A stretch of 64,000 nt of DNA from Lewinellaceae bacterium (GTDB lineage: Bacteria; Bacteroidota; Bacteroidia; Chitinophagales; Saprospiraceae), in the NCBI GenBank assembly GCA_020636025.1, contig JACJYQ010000002.1:124001-188000 (forward strand), given 5' to 3'. The position numbers and the translations under genes were made by a program. The notes beneath the pieces are model-generated. The model searched no databases. It was given only the letters and a program-made list of their open reading frames with translations, and was not told the DNA's origin. Shown one piece after another: positions 44,401-50,774 of the stretch; positions within the stretch are counted from its first letter, which is position 1, and every line of letters starts with the position of its first letter.

Positions 44401-44921
44401 TGCCGGCAGAGGCTACCGTTGTTTTAGGCGAACCGCTAATCCTGCAAGCCCAAACGAATCTCGACATCTGGCAATCGCTGGTGTGGACGCCATTGCCCGA
44501 CAGTACTTGTCCGAATTGCCTGAAACAGGAGTGGATTCCAGAAATAAGTGGTGTGTATGAGGTAGCGATCACAGATACATTTGGATGCTCGGCCATTGCC
44601 TCTGTGCGTGTGCTTGTAACCAAACAGGAAGACATATACATTCCAAACGTATTCTCACCAAACCTGGATGGTGTGAATGACTTCTGGCAAGTCTATGGAG
44701 GAGTCTCCGTAAGGGACCTGAATGCATTGAGAATATTCGATCGTTGGGGTAGCCTGGTGTATGAACTGGCCTCGCCTGTTCCGGTGAATGAATGGCCGGG
44801 ATGGGACGGAACCTATCGCGGCGACATATTGAATCCTGCGGTGTTTGTGTATTATATGGAAATTACCCTGGCTAGCGGAGAAGTGGTGTTTAAAAGCGGG
44901 GATTTGACGCTTTTGCGGTAG
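38451..44921 (+). CDS. giant T9SS type B surface protein with twelve Ig/PKD-like repeats
   Basis: A 2156-residue secreted protein. The signal peptide is LLPIVLFLLSISHYTQA. Residues about 260-1625 hold twelve copies of an 83-87-residue unit. Each copy contains a VCAG-type strand, a WTN(D/S)Nx.IGL core, G.GNI.F, ITVTP..NGC.G and FTITVNP. After units 8 and 9 (counted in order) two longer modules of about 165 residues (PTICEGDPIPALIV type, with WYD/WYT) interrupt the array. Two SprB-like units follow (CFGASDGVLTLSATGG, CAGAADAVIDATAMGG). The last 95 residues are the gliding-motility-associated/T9SS type B domain (YIPNVFSPNLDGVNDFWQVY, LRIFDRWGSLVYE, NPAVFVYYMEI). It is probably an adhesin or matrix protein anchored at the cell surface. 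Confidence 0.93.
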   Translation: MRHTKFLLPIVLFLLSISHYTQAQTIIFSDPGASYNNTDAVTTDTYGPVNVQNCTSISFSVDYMFSLPFGGPGNMESSDECPFGIPPCQGDPNDPQGGGCFQCWDFFYVQFQLDGGTVHTELVGVPGSINQSGTITYGPICTNGAVDASMIVQTQTWAADESITFSNITITCWDASSTLSANPDPVCAGQSFNLDATLTDPPSVNNTMWSGPGTIVSPNNLSTQVNGAPVGTNTYTLTATDDNNCTATNTIDVTVNPGPAMDPVANITVCANDQVDVVFTGAGNLQFDWTNSNPAIGLGPSGSGDLSFTAANVVNPVTGTITVTPMENGCTGPNQVFTITVNPAPSVNQPNNVTVCGGLPVVVNFTGSPGTVFDWTNDNTNIGLGVNGAGNINFTSLNPANQEIANITVTPMINGCFGQPVNFTITVNPTPSVTDPPNQSVCAGDQVDVTFTGSGNAQFTWTNSNPGIGLPTSGTGDISFMAASVLVPTTGNLTVTPSENGCQGTNQNFTITVNPLPSVDQPNDVEVCGGELIVQVFSGTPGASFSWINDNPNIGLGSSGNGGLNFVASTVPSQEIANITVTPILNGCEGSPLSFTITVNPSPIVNNPGNLTFCSGELVDVIFTGFVNPTYSWTNSNTAIGLAGSGNGDINFTASNVVVPTTGTISVTPSENGCMGATETFNITISPAPTMNATMDTTVCAGTLLNIPFTGSAGATFSWTNSDTLIGLGLSGNGNINFMVDQVSAVDTGIIVVQPVIGSCQGATDTFLIIVNPAPGAVTPADTSVCSGTNLMLTFSGSVNPVFNWFNNNTGIGLGNSGMGDIGFVADSTGTGTITVIPEENGCLGDTVMFDITVLDLPVVDQPVDASACAGDVVSVNFTGSAGATFSWTNDNTAIGLGASGNGNISFTSASVGTAAIGTISVTPSLTGCVGTPLDFDITINPLPGINLGSIVCAPDLLTYEIQLTTIGDVVTSTDGTVSGSNGNFTISGIPAGTDVTLSSTVTSTGCQSQAAVNAPDCSCAPVNTPNMPNNPTICEGDPIPALIVSTVPGNTIDWYDSATGGILLQAGSTTYTPAGPLLPGVYTFFAEARDTTTDCTSSTRQPVNLVVSAQPTVTAPANQTVCAGNMISLNFAGTNGATFNWTNDNPGIGLSASGNGNISFTGINAGNNPLLANLTVTPVLNGCTGAAQNFTITINPVPTITLVSTTCSSDLMTYSVTVNSNGNNLTSNAGGVTGNGSSFNIMNIPVGTDAVLIATLNATGCMAQLTVPSPICNCPTVMPPNGPNFPVICEGATIPALMVTVGPGETVDWYTVPTGGTPVFTGSSSYTPPGPFTPGTYIFYAETRESSTNCVSASRTPVFLTVNAAPNMTQPLNQTVCAGFIVSVGFNGTSGSTYNWTNSNPSIGLAANGTGNISFSTVNPGTAPVVATITVTPTLMGCNGQPKSFTVTVNPKPVLTDPADVTVCVGDPVAVNFTVLPTATINWTNNNTGIGLTGNGMGNINFNTTAPGMATVTATPIANGCTGSAQSFNINVLTLPVVNPPADVTVCALENISVGFTGDPGVTYSWTNDNTNIGLPANGNGNLNFSAPNVGGVQTAQITVTPQVGLCVGASATFSITINPLPIAVIAGITTICNGDVTTLTASGGTGFNWSSGENTAAIMVSPSTTTQYTATVTELGCSSTTSATVTVNQPTSATVNQLTCDTAEVGTVVTVITNAAGCDSTITTITTLDIPGCTPAPQLLDGSVSCFGASDGVLTLSATGGLAPYDYAWSNGTQSGNGQIAGAGAQVQLQNLTAGTYTVTITGSNGLTSTQSAVISSPTMVQAQANAEIIFGNFPLSCAGAADAVIDATAMGGTPQYTYNWSVPGQTGATLSGVGAGTYGLTVTDANMCTTTTSVSIQDPPPLSFGVSLAAVDCGESTVTAQLSPTNGVNPFTVTVDGTPAPGGLMPSMTDGDHLIEISDANGCMADTMVLVELPPVPSISLPAEATVVLGEPLILQAQTNLDIWQSLVWTPLPDSTCPNCLKQEWIPEISGVYEVAITDTFGCSAIASVRVLVTKQEDIYIPNVFSPNLDGVNDFWQVYGGVSVRDLNALRIFDRWGSLVYELASPVPVNEWPGWDGTYRGDILNPAVFVYYMEITLASGEVVFKSGDLTLLR

Positions 44922-44946
44922 AATACCATAAATCCCGAAGGGATTC

Positions 44947-44987
44947 AACCTAAATAGCCCCGGATGCAATCCGGGGCTATTTAGGTT
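44947..44987. terminator. bidirectional terminator between convergent genes
   Basis: A perfect 19-bp inverted repeat (arms 44947-44965 and 44969-44987, core GCCCCGGAT) with a 3-nt loop lies between the giant surface protein gene and the lycopene cyclase gene. A/T-rich ends on both arms make it usable in either direction. Confidence 0.8.
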
Positions 44988-45011
44988 CGGGATAATTAAA
45001 ACGCTGGCGGT

Positions 45012-45713
45012 TTATGCGTCTTTGGAGGCATTCTTCCTCCCCTTTAACCTCTCATAAAAAAACAAATTCAACACAACCAACTCAAACCCGTAAAACGTAT
45101 CCTCCACCGGAATTGTGAGCATTCGGATACCCAGATTTTCCTGGTTGTTGTACCAAACGATTGGACTTTCCAGTCCGGTGCCTGTGAGAATGCCGTTTAC
45201 AATGAAGAAGGGTAGTAGCAATACGAGGTAAATGGTGAATATTTTTGGCAGCCAGTTCACTCTAAGAAGGAACTTGAGAGCCAGCAGCACCAGTGCCAGA
45301 CTGATAAAAGTGACGGAAGTATACGCGCGGGGCAGGAACAAAATGCCTATTGCCAGAAGTATGGTGGAAAGGCCTATCACGACCAATCGTTCCAGTTTTT
45401 CCGACCATTTTATCTTAAAAAAGATGTTCAGACAATGGTAGGTAAACAAACAGGCGAACGGAATGCAAATGAAGAATAGAATTTCCTCCAGAGGCAGGTG
45501 AAAGAAATAAATACCCAGCAGGTAATCCGGGTTAAAACCCCAAACTCCGTCACCGGTGAAAATGACATCCCAAATGATAAAGATGATGGCCACCAGCGCA
45601 TTAGCCGGGAAGAAATACCGGAACTCTTTATCGAACCTCAGTTTGGGGTGAAAAGAAAAAAGAAAAGGGACGATAACACTACAGAAATTTACCAGCAGAT
45701 ATAGAGAAGGCAT
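45012..45713 (-). CDS. lycopene cyclase domain protein (bacterial CarR/CrtYcd type)
   Basis: A 233-residue integral membrane protein with about seven hydrophobic segments. It carries two copies of the lycopene-cyclase domain, each with its acidic motif, PLEEILFF (near residue 78) and PVEDTFYG (near residue 207). It should convert lycopene to beta-carotene. The frame is open from 45770, but that part overlaps crtZ. The ATG at 45713 lies 8 nt after the crtZ stop and starts directly before the first membrane segment. It is the last gene of the carotenoid operon. Confidence 0.88.
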   Translation of the reverse strand: MPSLYLLVNFCSVIVPFLFSFHPKLRFDKEFRYFFPANALVAIIFIIWDVIFTGDGVWGFNPDYLLGIYFFHLPLEEILFFICIPFACLFTYHCLNIFFKIKWSEKLERLVVIGLSTILLAIGILFLPRAYTSVTFISLALVLLALKFLLRVNWLPKIFTIYLVLLLPFFIVNGILTGTGLESPIVWYNNQENLGIRMLTIPVEDTFYGFELVVLNLFFYERLKGRKNASKDA

Positions 45714-45721
45714 ACGCGGAT

Positions 45722-46177
45722 CTATTGACTGCGGAAATACTTCATAGGCACCCAAAGCATACCAAAACATTCGCCATCTTCCTTCCCAAGGTGTTTATGG
45801 TGAATTTTGTGCGCTCTTCTGATCGCCTTGAAATATGGGTGATTGGCGTTTCTGAACATTTTGAATCGCTGGTGAATGAAAATGTCGTGCACCAGAAAAT
45901 ACGCGAACCCGTAAATCGTGATTCCCAGTCCTATCCAAAAAAAGGCATTATAGCCCTTCAGCATGCCAAAAAACAATCCGGCAATACCCGGCAGAGCAAA
46001 AATGAGGAAGAAAAAATCATTGTGCTCAAAGAAGCCGTAGGTTTCCTTTTTGTGGTGATCCCGATGCAGATTCCACAAAAAACCGTGCATGATGTATTTA
46101 TGCGTGAACCAGGCCACCCCTTCCATGCCGAAAAAGGCAAGCAACACGATTCCTGTATTTATAAGTATGTTTTCCAT
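45722..46177 (-). CDS. crtZ: beta-carotene hydroxylase (CrtZ-like, sterol desaturase/fatty-acid hydroxylase type)
   Basis: About 151 residues with four hydrophobic stretches and the di-iron His clusters HKYIMH, HRDHH, HDIFIHQRF and HKIHHKHLG. It should hydroxylate the beta-ionone rings of beta-carotene to give zeaxanthin. A GTG at 46186 is in frame, but the ATG at 46177 directly follows the crtB stop (TGACATG) and is preferred. Termination and reinitiation there imply coupled translation with crtB. Confidence 0.9.
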   Translation of the reverse strand: MENILINTGIVLLAFFGMEGVAWFTHKYIMHGFLWNLHRDHHKKETYGFFEHNDFFFLIFALPGIAGLFFGMLKGYNAFFWIGLGITIYGFAYFLVHDIFIHQRFKMFRNANHPYFKAIRRAHKIHHKHLGKEDGECFGMLWVPMKYFRSQ

Positions 46178-46178
46178 G

Positions 46179-47027
46179 TCAGGCACATTCAGTTTGCAAA
46201 GATAGTTTCAATCGAAAAAGGCTGTTGAAAGCCAGCTGAAGTTTTTCGCCGTTGCTGATCCGGATACGCTTGCGCAACAGCTGATCGGCCGGTACGCGTT
46301 TGATTTTCTTCAGCAGGGAGGTGTAATACACATACGCCAGAAAAACACCTCCTTTGGCAGTTGACGGCAGTTTTTTAATGCCTATCAGCGCTTCTTCAAA
46401 ATCTTCTTCGATCTCTTTTTCAATCAGTTTTTTGGTGTCTGTAGAAAAATTGCGGATATCTACATTGGGGAAATAGGTGCGATTCAGCACTTCAAAATCC
46501 TGACTCAGATCACGCAGGAAATTGATCTTCTGGAAGGCAGCGCCGAGCTTCATGGCATAAGGTTTCAGCGCCTCGTATTGTTTCAAATCGCCTTCGGTAA
46601 ATACATGCAAGCACATAAGTCCAACCACTTCGGCCGATCCGAGTATGTATTCTTCGTATTTCTCTCTGGAATACTCCTGTTTTACCAGATCCATTTCCAT
46701 GCTCTTCAGGAAAGTATCTATCAATTCACGACCGATCCTGTGTTTATGCACTACCTCCTGAAAGGCATTTAAAATCGGGTTGGTAGAAATACGGTGTTCC
46801 AGCGCTTCGTAAGTGTCTCTTTTAAATTTATCCAGCAAATATTCCTTATCGTACCCTTCAAAACTGTCTACGATCTCATCTGCAAAACGCACAAATCCAT
46901 AGATCGCATAAATCGGATCCCGGAGTCGTTTGTGCAAAAAGTAGATGCCCAATGAAAAGCTGGTGCTGTAGGCTTTGGTGGTAAGCTTACTGCACTGTAC
47001 CGATACCTGATCAAATAAGGACTTCAT
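46179..47027 (-). CDS. crtB: phytoene synthase (CrtB)
   Basis: A 282-residue trans-isoprenyl diphosphate synthase-like enzyme that joins two geranylgeranyl diphosphates to phytoene. Motifs are YSTSFSLGIYFLHKRLRDPI, the first Asp-rich motif FVRFADEIVDSF, and the second Asp-rich region KINFLRDLSQDFEVLNRTYF. Its first 17 nt overlap the 3' end of crtI, typical of the crtI-crtB pair. Confidence 0.94.
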   Translation of the reverse strand: MKSLFDQVSVQCSKLTTKAYSTSFSLGIYFLHKRLRDPIYAIYGFVRFADEIVDSFEGYDKEYLLDKFKRDTYEALEHRISTNPILNAFQEVVHKHRIGRELIDTFLKSMEMDLVKQEYSREKYEEYILGSAEVVGLMCLHVFTEGDLKQYEALKPYAMKLGAAFQKINFLRDLSQDFEVLNRTYFPNVDIRNFSTDTKKLIEKEIEEDFEEALIGIKKLPSTAKGGVFLAYVYYTSLLKKIKRVPADQLLRKRIRISNGEKLQLAFNSLFRLKLSLQTECA

Positions 47028-48495
47028 GTTTTTTTATCTTGTTTAAAAGTTGGGTGGCAGCTACTTTCCCGGAAATTATGGAAGGAGGAACTCCGGGACC
47101 GGGCACGGTGAGCTGACCGGCATAAAAGAGGTTGTTGATGTGTTTGTTTTTAATTTTTGGTTTCAGGATGGCTGTTTGCATGAGTGTGTTCGCAAGGCCG
47201 TAAGCATTGCCTTTGTAGGCATTGTAGTCGATCACAAAATCATTGATACAATAGCTGCGCTTGTAATCAATATGCCCCAGGATTGGCGTTTGCACCTGTT
47301 TCTCTAATCGGGTGATCATCATGAGAAAATAAGTTTCCCTGAGCTCGGGGGTGTCCTGCAACCCCGGGGCAAGCGGCATAAGTAGGAAAAGGTTTTCATG
47401 GCCGGCAGGCGCTACGGTGTCATCCGATTTTGATGGACAACACACGTAAAAAAGCGGTTTTGTCGGCCATTGAGGATTAGAATATATCTCGTAAGCATGT
47501 TGGTCGAGGTTCTCGTCAAAAAACAGGGTGTGGTGTTTCAGACGATCCAGTTTTTTACTCACACCCAAATAATAGATCAGGCAAGAGGGCGCAAAAACTT
47601 TCTTTTCCCAATAATCTTCGGAATAGTTGCGATGTGAGTCGGGCAACAGGTTTTCAACATGGTGATAATCGGCAGAGGCCACAACTGCATCGCAGGCAAT
47701 CTGTTGTCCGTTTACCAGCAGACTTCTGACTGTTCCGTTCTCCAGTTCAATTTTTTCAACGGCAGCATTGTGCTGAAACACCGCTCCGTTTTTTTCTGCC
47801 ACCGACTTCATCGCTTCAATCACTTTGCCAAATCCCCCTTCCGGATACCAGGTGCCGAGCTTCAGGCCTGCATAGTTCATCAGGCTGTACAAGGCTGGCG
47901 TGTTTTGAGGTGTTGCGCCCAAAAACAAGACCGGAAACTCCATGAGCGCGATCAGTTTCGGGTTGGTGAAGTATTTTCTGACGTGTTTTGAAAAGGAAGA
48001 AAATACCTGCAAGCGAACAGCTCCTTTCATCAGGCTCCAGTCGGCAAATTCCAAAAGAGACAGCCCGGGTTTGTACACCAGGCTTTCCATGCCGGTTTTG
48101 TACTTGAACTCGGCTTCGTGCATGAACTTTTTGAGTTTTGCCGCACTTCCCGGTTCAATGCTTTCAAACAATTGGCATAATTCCCCAAAATCTGCCGGGA
48201 CAGACAAGCCATCATCCGTGCCGAATAGCACATCAAATGCAGGGTCCAGGGATGTTAGTGTGTAAAAGTCAGAAGTGCTGTATCCAAAGTCATTGAAAAA
48301 CCTTTCGAAAACATCAGGCATCCAGTACCAGCTGGGACCCATATCGAAGCGATATCCTTCTTCCGTGTCAAACTGCCGAGCACGGCCTCCGGGCAAACTG
48401 TTTTTTTCAAATACGGTTACTTCATGACCTGCAGCGGCGAGGTAGGCGGCGGCGCTGATACCTGAAAATCCAGAACCTATAACTGCTGTTTTCAA
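47011..48495 (-). CDS. crtI: phytoene desaturase (CrtI)
   Basis: A 494-residue FAD-dependent desaturase that turns phytoene into lycopene. The N-terminus is the dinucleotide-binding loop TAVIGSGFSGISAAAYLAAA with the following Glu (FEKNSLPGGRARQF). The C-terminal signature FYAGQLTVPGPGVPPSIISG fits the CrtI family. The start codon is TTG at 48495, as no ATG is available before the GxGxxG loop. A 28-bp palindromic site (48506-48533) sits 11 nt upstream, matching one in front of the regulator gene. Confidence 0.94.
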   Translation of the reverse strand: MKTAVIGSGFSGISAAAYLAAAGHEVTVFEKNSLPGGRARQFDTEEGYRFDMGPSWYWMPDVFERFFNDFGYSTSDFYTLTSLDPAFDVLFGTDDGLSVPADFGELCQLFESIEPGSAAKLKKFMHEAEFKYKTGMESLVYKPGLSLLEFADWSLMKGAVRLQVFSSFSKHVRKYFTNPKLIALMEFPVLFLGATPQNTPALYSLMNYAGLKLGTWYPEGGFGKVIEAMKSVAEKNGAVFQHNAAVEKIELENGTVRSLLVNGQQIACDAVVASADYHHVENLLPDSHRNYSEDYWEKKVFAPSCLIYYLGVSKKLDRLKHHTLFFDENLDQHAYEIYSNPQWPTKPLFYVCCPSKSDDTVAPAGHENLFLLMPLAPGLQDTPELRETYFLMMITRLEKQVQTPILGHIDYKRSYCINDFVIDYNAYKGNAYGLANTLMQTAILKPKIKNKHINNLFYAGQLTVPGPGVPPSIISGKVAATQLLNKIKKHEVLI

Positions 48496-48505
48496 AGATA
48501 TTGTC

Positions 48506-48533
48506 GTTTAAATTAGTAGAAAAATAGTTAAAC
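48506..48533. promoter_or_regulatory. candidate CarH-type operator upstream of crtI
   Basis: GTTTAA-N16-TTAAAC, 28 bp. It matches the site at 49425-49452 in 24 of 28 positions, including identical ends and spacer length. It lies in the 41-nt gap between the regulator stop and the crtI start. Confidence 0.75.
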
Positions 48534-48536
48534 TTC

Positions 48537-49421
48537 TTAGGTAATTAATGCCCTTTCCAGCGCTTCAATTGAGTACAAATAACCTTCCTGATCTTCAGGC
48601 TCAAGTTGATGAGCCACCTCGCTGCTTCCCGAGAAATAGATACGATGATTACCTACATTCAGTTTTAGTTCCTTCATGTATTCCCGGGCATCTTCGGCCG
48701 AAATGGTATGAACCCAGAAGAAAAGCAACCTGGTGGCTCCCGTTGTTTGGGCCGCGGTGCTTATTTGCTGTAATGGGAGATTGCTCCCCAGATACACCAC
48801 TTTGTGGCCTGCCTGCCTGATCAGATAATTGGCCAGTAGCAGGCCGATTTCATGAAACTCGCCCTCAGGCAAAAACAATAACCACGTTTCAGCCTCGGCC
48901 TTTGGAGCCGGAAGAGCATCCAGGGCGGTAAAGAATTTCTGACGAAGGATATTGCTGATAAAATGTTCCCTGGCGGTGCTTATCCGGTCGCTTGTCCACA
49001 TAAGTCCTATTCTATTCAACAAGGGGTACACGACCTTTTCATAAGCCCCTTTTACACCCAAACGCAACAGACAGGTAGAGAATATCTTCTCAAAAGCCGA
49101 TTCGTCAAACGCCATCCCGGCAGCGATAAGCTGACTGATGAAGTATTCATTTCCTTCTTCCTTTAGAGGCTCTTGCAATTCCGTATCCAGCAGCTCAAAC
49201 AAAGCGGTATCGGCCATGCTGCTTAGTTCGGAAATTTTATACCCCCTGTTCATCAGACTGACAATATTCAACAGGCGTCGCAGCTGTTCCCCATCATAAA
49301 AACGGGTATTGCCTTCTGTCCGGTTAGGTTGTAAAGCCTGATATCGCTGCTCCCAAATTCGAATAGTATGTGCTTTTATGCCCGAGTATTGCTGAAGTTG
49401 GGAGATGGAAAAGGAATTCAT
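48537..49421 (-). CDS. MerR-family regulator with cobalamin-binding domain (CarH-like)
   Basis: 294 residues from the ATG at 49421. The open frame extends to 49454, but the extra codons cover the operator. A MerR helix-turn-helix is at 4-70 (YSGIKAHTIRIWEQRYQALQ, NTRFYDGEQLRRLLNIVSLM). A four-helix cobalamin-cap domain carries the Wx9EH motif (W142, E152, H153). A B12-binding Rossmann domain has ExHxxG with H190, the expected lower cobalt ligand. CarH-type proteins bind adenosylcobalamin, repress carotenoid genes in the dark and fall apart in light. Position directly upstream of crtI-crtB-crtZ-cyclase and two matching operators support the same role here. Confidence 0.9.
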   Translation of the reverse strand: MNSFSISQLQQYSGIKAHTIRIWEQRYQALQPNRTEGNTRFYDGEQLRRLLNIVSLMNRGYKISELSSMADTALFELLDTELQEPLKEEGNEYFISQLIAAGMAFDESAFEKIFSTCLLRLGVKGAYEKVVYPLLNRIGLMWTSDRISTAREHFISNILRQKFFTALDALPAPKAEAETWLLFLPEGEFHEIGLLLANYLIRQAGHKVVYLGSNLPLQQISTAAQTTGATRLLFFWVHTISAEDAREYMKELKLNVGNHRIYFSGSSEVAHQLEPEDQEGYLYSIEALERALIT

Positions 49422-49424
49422 TTT

Positions 49425-49452
49425 GTTTAAATTTTTACAAAAATACTTAAAC
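49425..49452. promoter_or_regulatory. candidate CarH-type operator upstream of the regulator gene
   Basis: GTTTAA-N16-TTAAAC, 28 bp, covering the -7 box and ending 4 nt before the ATG at 49421. A bound regulator would block its own transcription. It is paired with the near-identical site at 48506-48533. Confidence 0.78.
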
Positions 49453-49468
49453 AAATAGAATTTGCAAA
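49438..49468 (-). promoter_or_regulatory. promoter of the carotenoid regulator, TTTG-N19-TATTTTTG
   Basis: On the minus strand TTTG (plus 49465-49468), 19 nt, then TATTTTTG (plus 49438-49445). This is a full match to the Bacteroidota promoter pattern, overlapped by the operator. Confidence 0.72.
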
Positions 49469-49535
49469 CTTTGGTGCTTATTATTTTTAGGGAGAGGTAG
49501 GTGCAGGAGGTGGTTGGTTGTTTTATTTCACCCTT

Positions 49536-50747
49536 TTAGGGCTTCGGTTTCAACACATCATCAACCGATACTTCTTTGTTGTGCTCCGTGTGTTGGAAAT
49601 GTTTGTCCGGGTTACGAGTTTTCCACAGACTTCTTACTTGCCTGAAAATAAACCTGGGGCTGTGCTTCAGGGCTTTCCAGACGGGTGCAGGCGCATTGTC
49701 AAGATATAAAGACCATATAACGCCCGCTGCAAAAAGCACTAAGGACGCAATAATGGCAAGTGAGTACCAGGGTGCCAGCCACAAACCAATAAATGCCAAC
49801 ATCAGAGCAATGCCAACCTGAATAAACATGGGCAGCACCAGCGTCACAAACCCGAAGTAGGCCTTATTGAAATTCAATTGAAAAATCCCTTTGTCCAGAA
49901 TACCCAGGGCATTTGGCATGTTTTGAAAATAGGAATACAACCATCGACCGCGCTGGGTCTCAACCGCCTGTGCATTGGCTACTTTTTCATCGTACACTAT
50001 TGCCTGATGAGCGTAGGCAATCTTGTTGTTTTTATGGAGAATAAAGTTTTGCAGGATCTTGTCTTCCTGCAGCATCCTTTTCCCTTTTTCGTGTCCGAGA
50101 CTAATCTCTTTACTGTTGAGATAGTCGAGGTAAAGTTGTGTTTCCGTGGCCATTCCGGAACCAGAAATTACGGCCGATCCACCCAGCAGATACGGCACCC
50201 GGCGTTCGATGTAGTTTTTGTAGTGCTCTCCAAGGCTATCAAGGGCTGCATAAGTTGTATCGAGGTTTTTCGCGCGTCGTTGACCCTGAATGCAGCAATG
50301 GCCGGCGTTCGCATAGTCATTTATGATCTCCAGAAACTGCGGATGAGCCAGGTTGTCGGCATCCAATACTACAATAAAATCTGGCTGCTTAATAAAATGA
50401 TCAACAGCAAAGCGAATGCTCCGCACTTTTAAGCGCAGCGGATTTTCCGGACGAAGTAGCACGAAACGCGGGTCGGTAAAATCATAGTCAAGCTCCTCAC
50501 AATCATCGGCTACCAGGTAAATAGTGAATTCTTTATATGATTGCCGTAGCAGTGATTCAACAAGAGGCAGGGCAATACCGGCGTTTTTGTAGGCCGTAAT
50601 AATGCAGGCAAAATGGTGGCTTTTTTCAGGGTTTTGATCGTTTTCGAGAGACTCTTTGCCAAACAATTGCGCCAAGGCAATGGTCACAACCGGATATATC
50701 AGCTGGATTACCACCAGCATTGTGAGCGCTATAAATATGGCTGTCAT
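49536..50747 (-). CDS. family 2 glycosyltransferase, membrane-bound
   Basis: 403 residues with an N-terminal membrane helix, a cytosolic GT-A domain and C-terminal membrane helices (about 290-350). Nucleotide-sugar motifs are IITAYKNAGIALPLVESLL, the metal-binding FIVVLDADN, acceptor region CIQGQRRAKN, the EDK catalytic segment (MLQEDKILQ), and a QRGRWLYS motif like the processive QxxRW. It probably polymerises or extends a surface polysaccharide. It is the last gene of a three-gene minus-strand run with 50775 and 51724. The C-terminal codons and stop fall in a short element (AAGCCCTAAAAGGG) related to block 3 of the 142-bp element. Confidence 0.87.
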   Translation of the reverse strand: MTAIFIALTMLVVIQLIYPVVTIALAQLFGKESLENDQNPEKSHHFACIITAYKNAGIALPLVESLLRQSYKEFTIYLVADDCEELDYDFTDPRFVLLRPENPLRLKVRSIRFAVDHFIKQPDFIVVLDADNLAHPQFLEIINDYANAGHCCIQGQRRAKNLDTTYAALDSLGEHYKNYIERRVPYLLGGSAVISGSGMATETQLYLDYLNSKEISLGHEKGKRMLQEDKILQNFILHKNNKIAYAHQAIVYDEKVANAQAVETQRGRWLYSYFQNMPNALGILDKGIFQLNFNKAYFGFVTLVLPMFIQVGIALMLAFIGLWLAPWYSLAIIASLVLFAAGVIWSLYLDNAPAPVWKALKHSPRFIFRQVRSLWKTRNPDKHFQHTEHNKEVSVDDVLKPKP

Positions 50748-50774
50748 TTGAATTTGTGTTTAGCTGCTCGGCGC

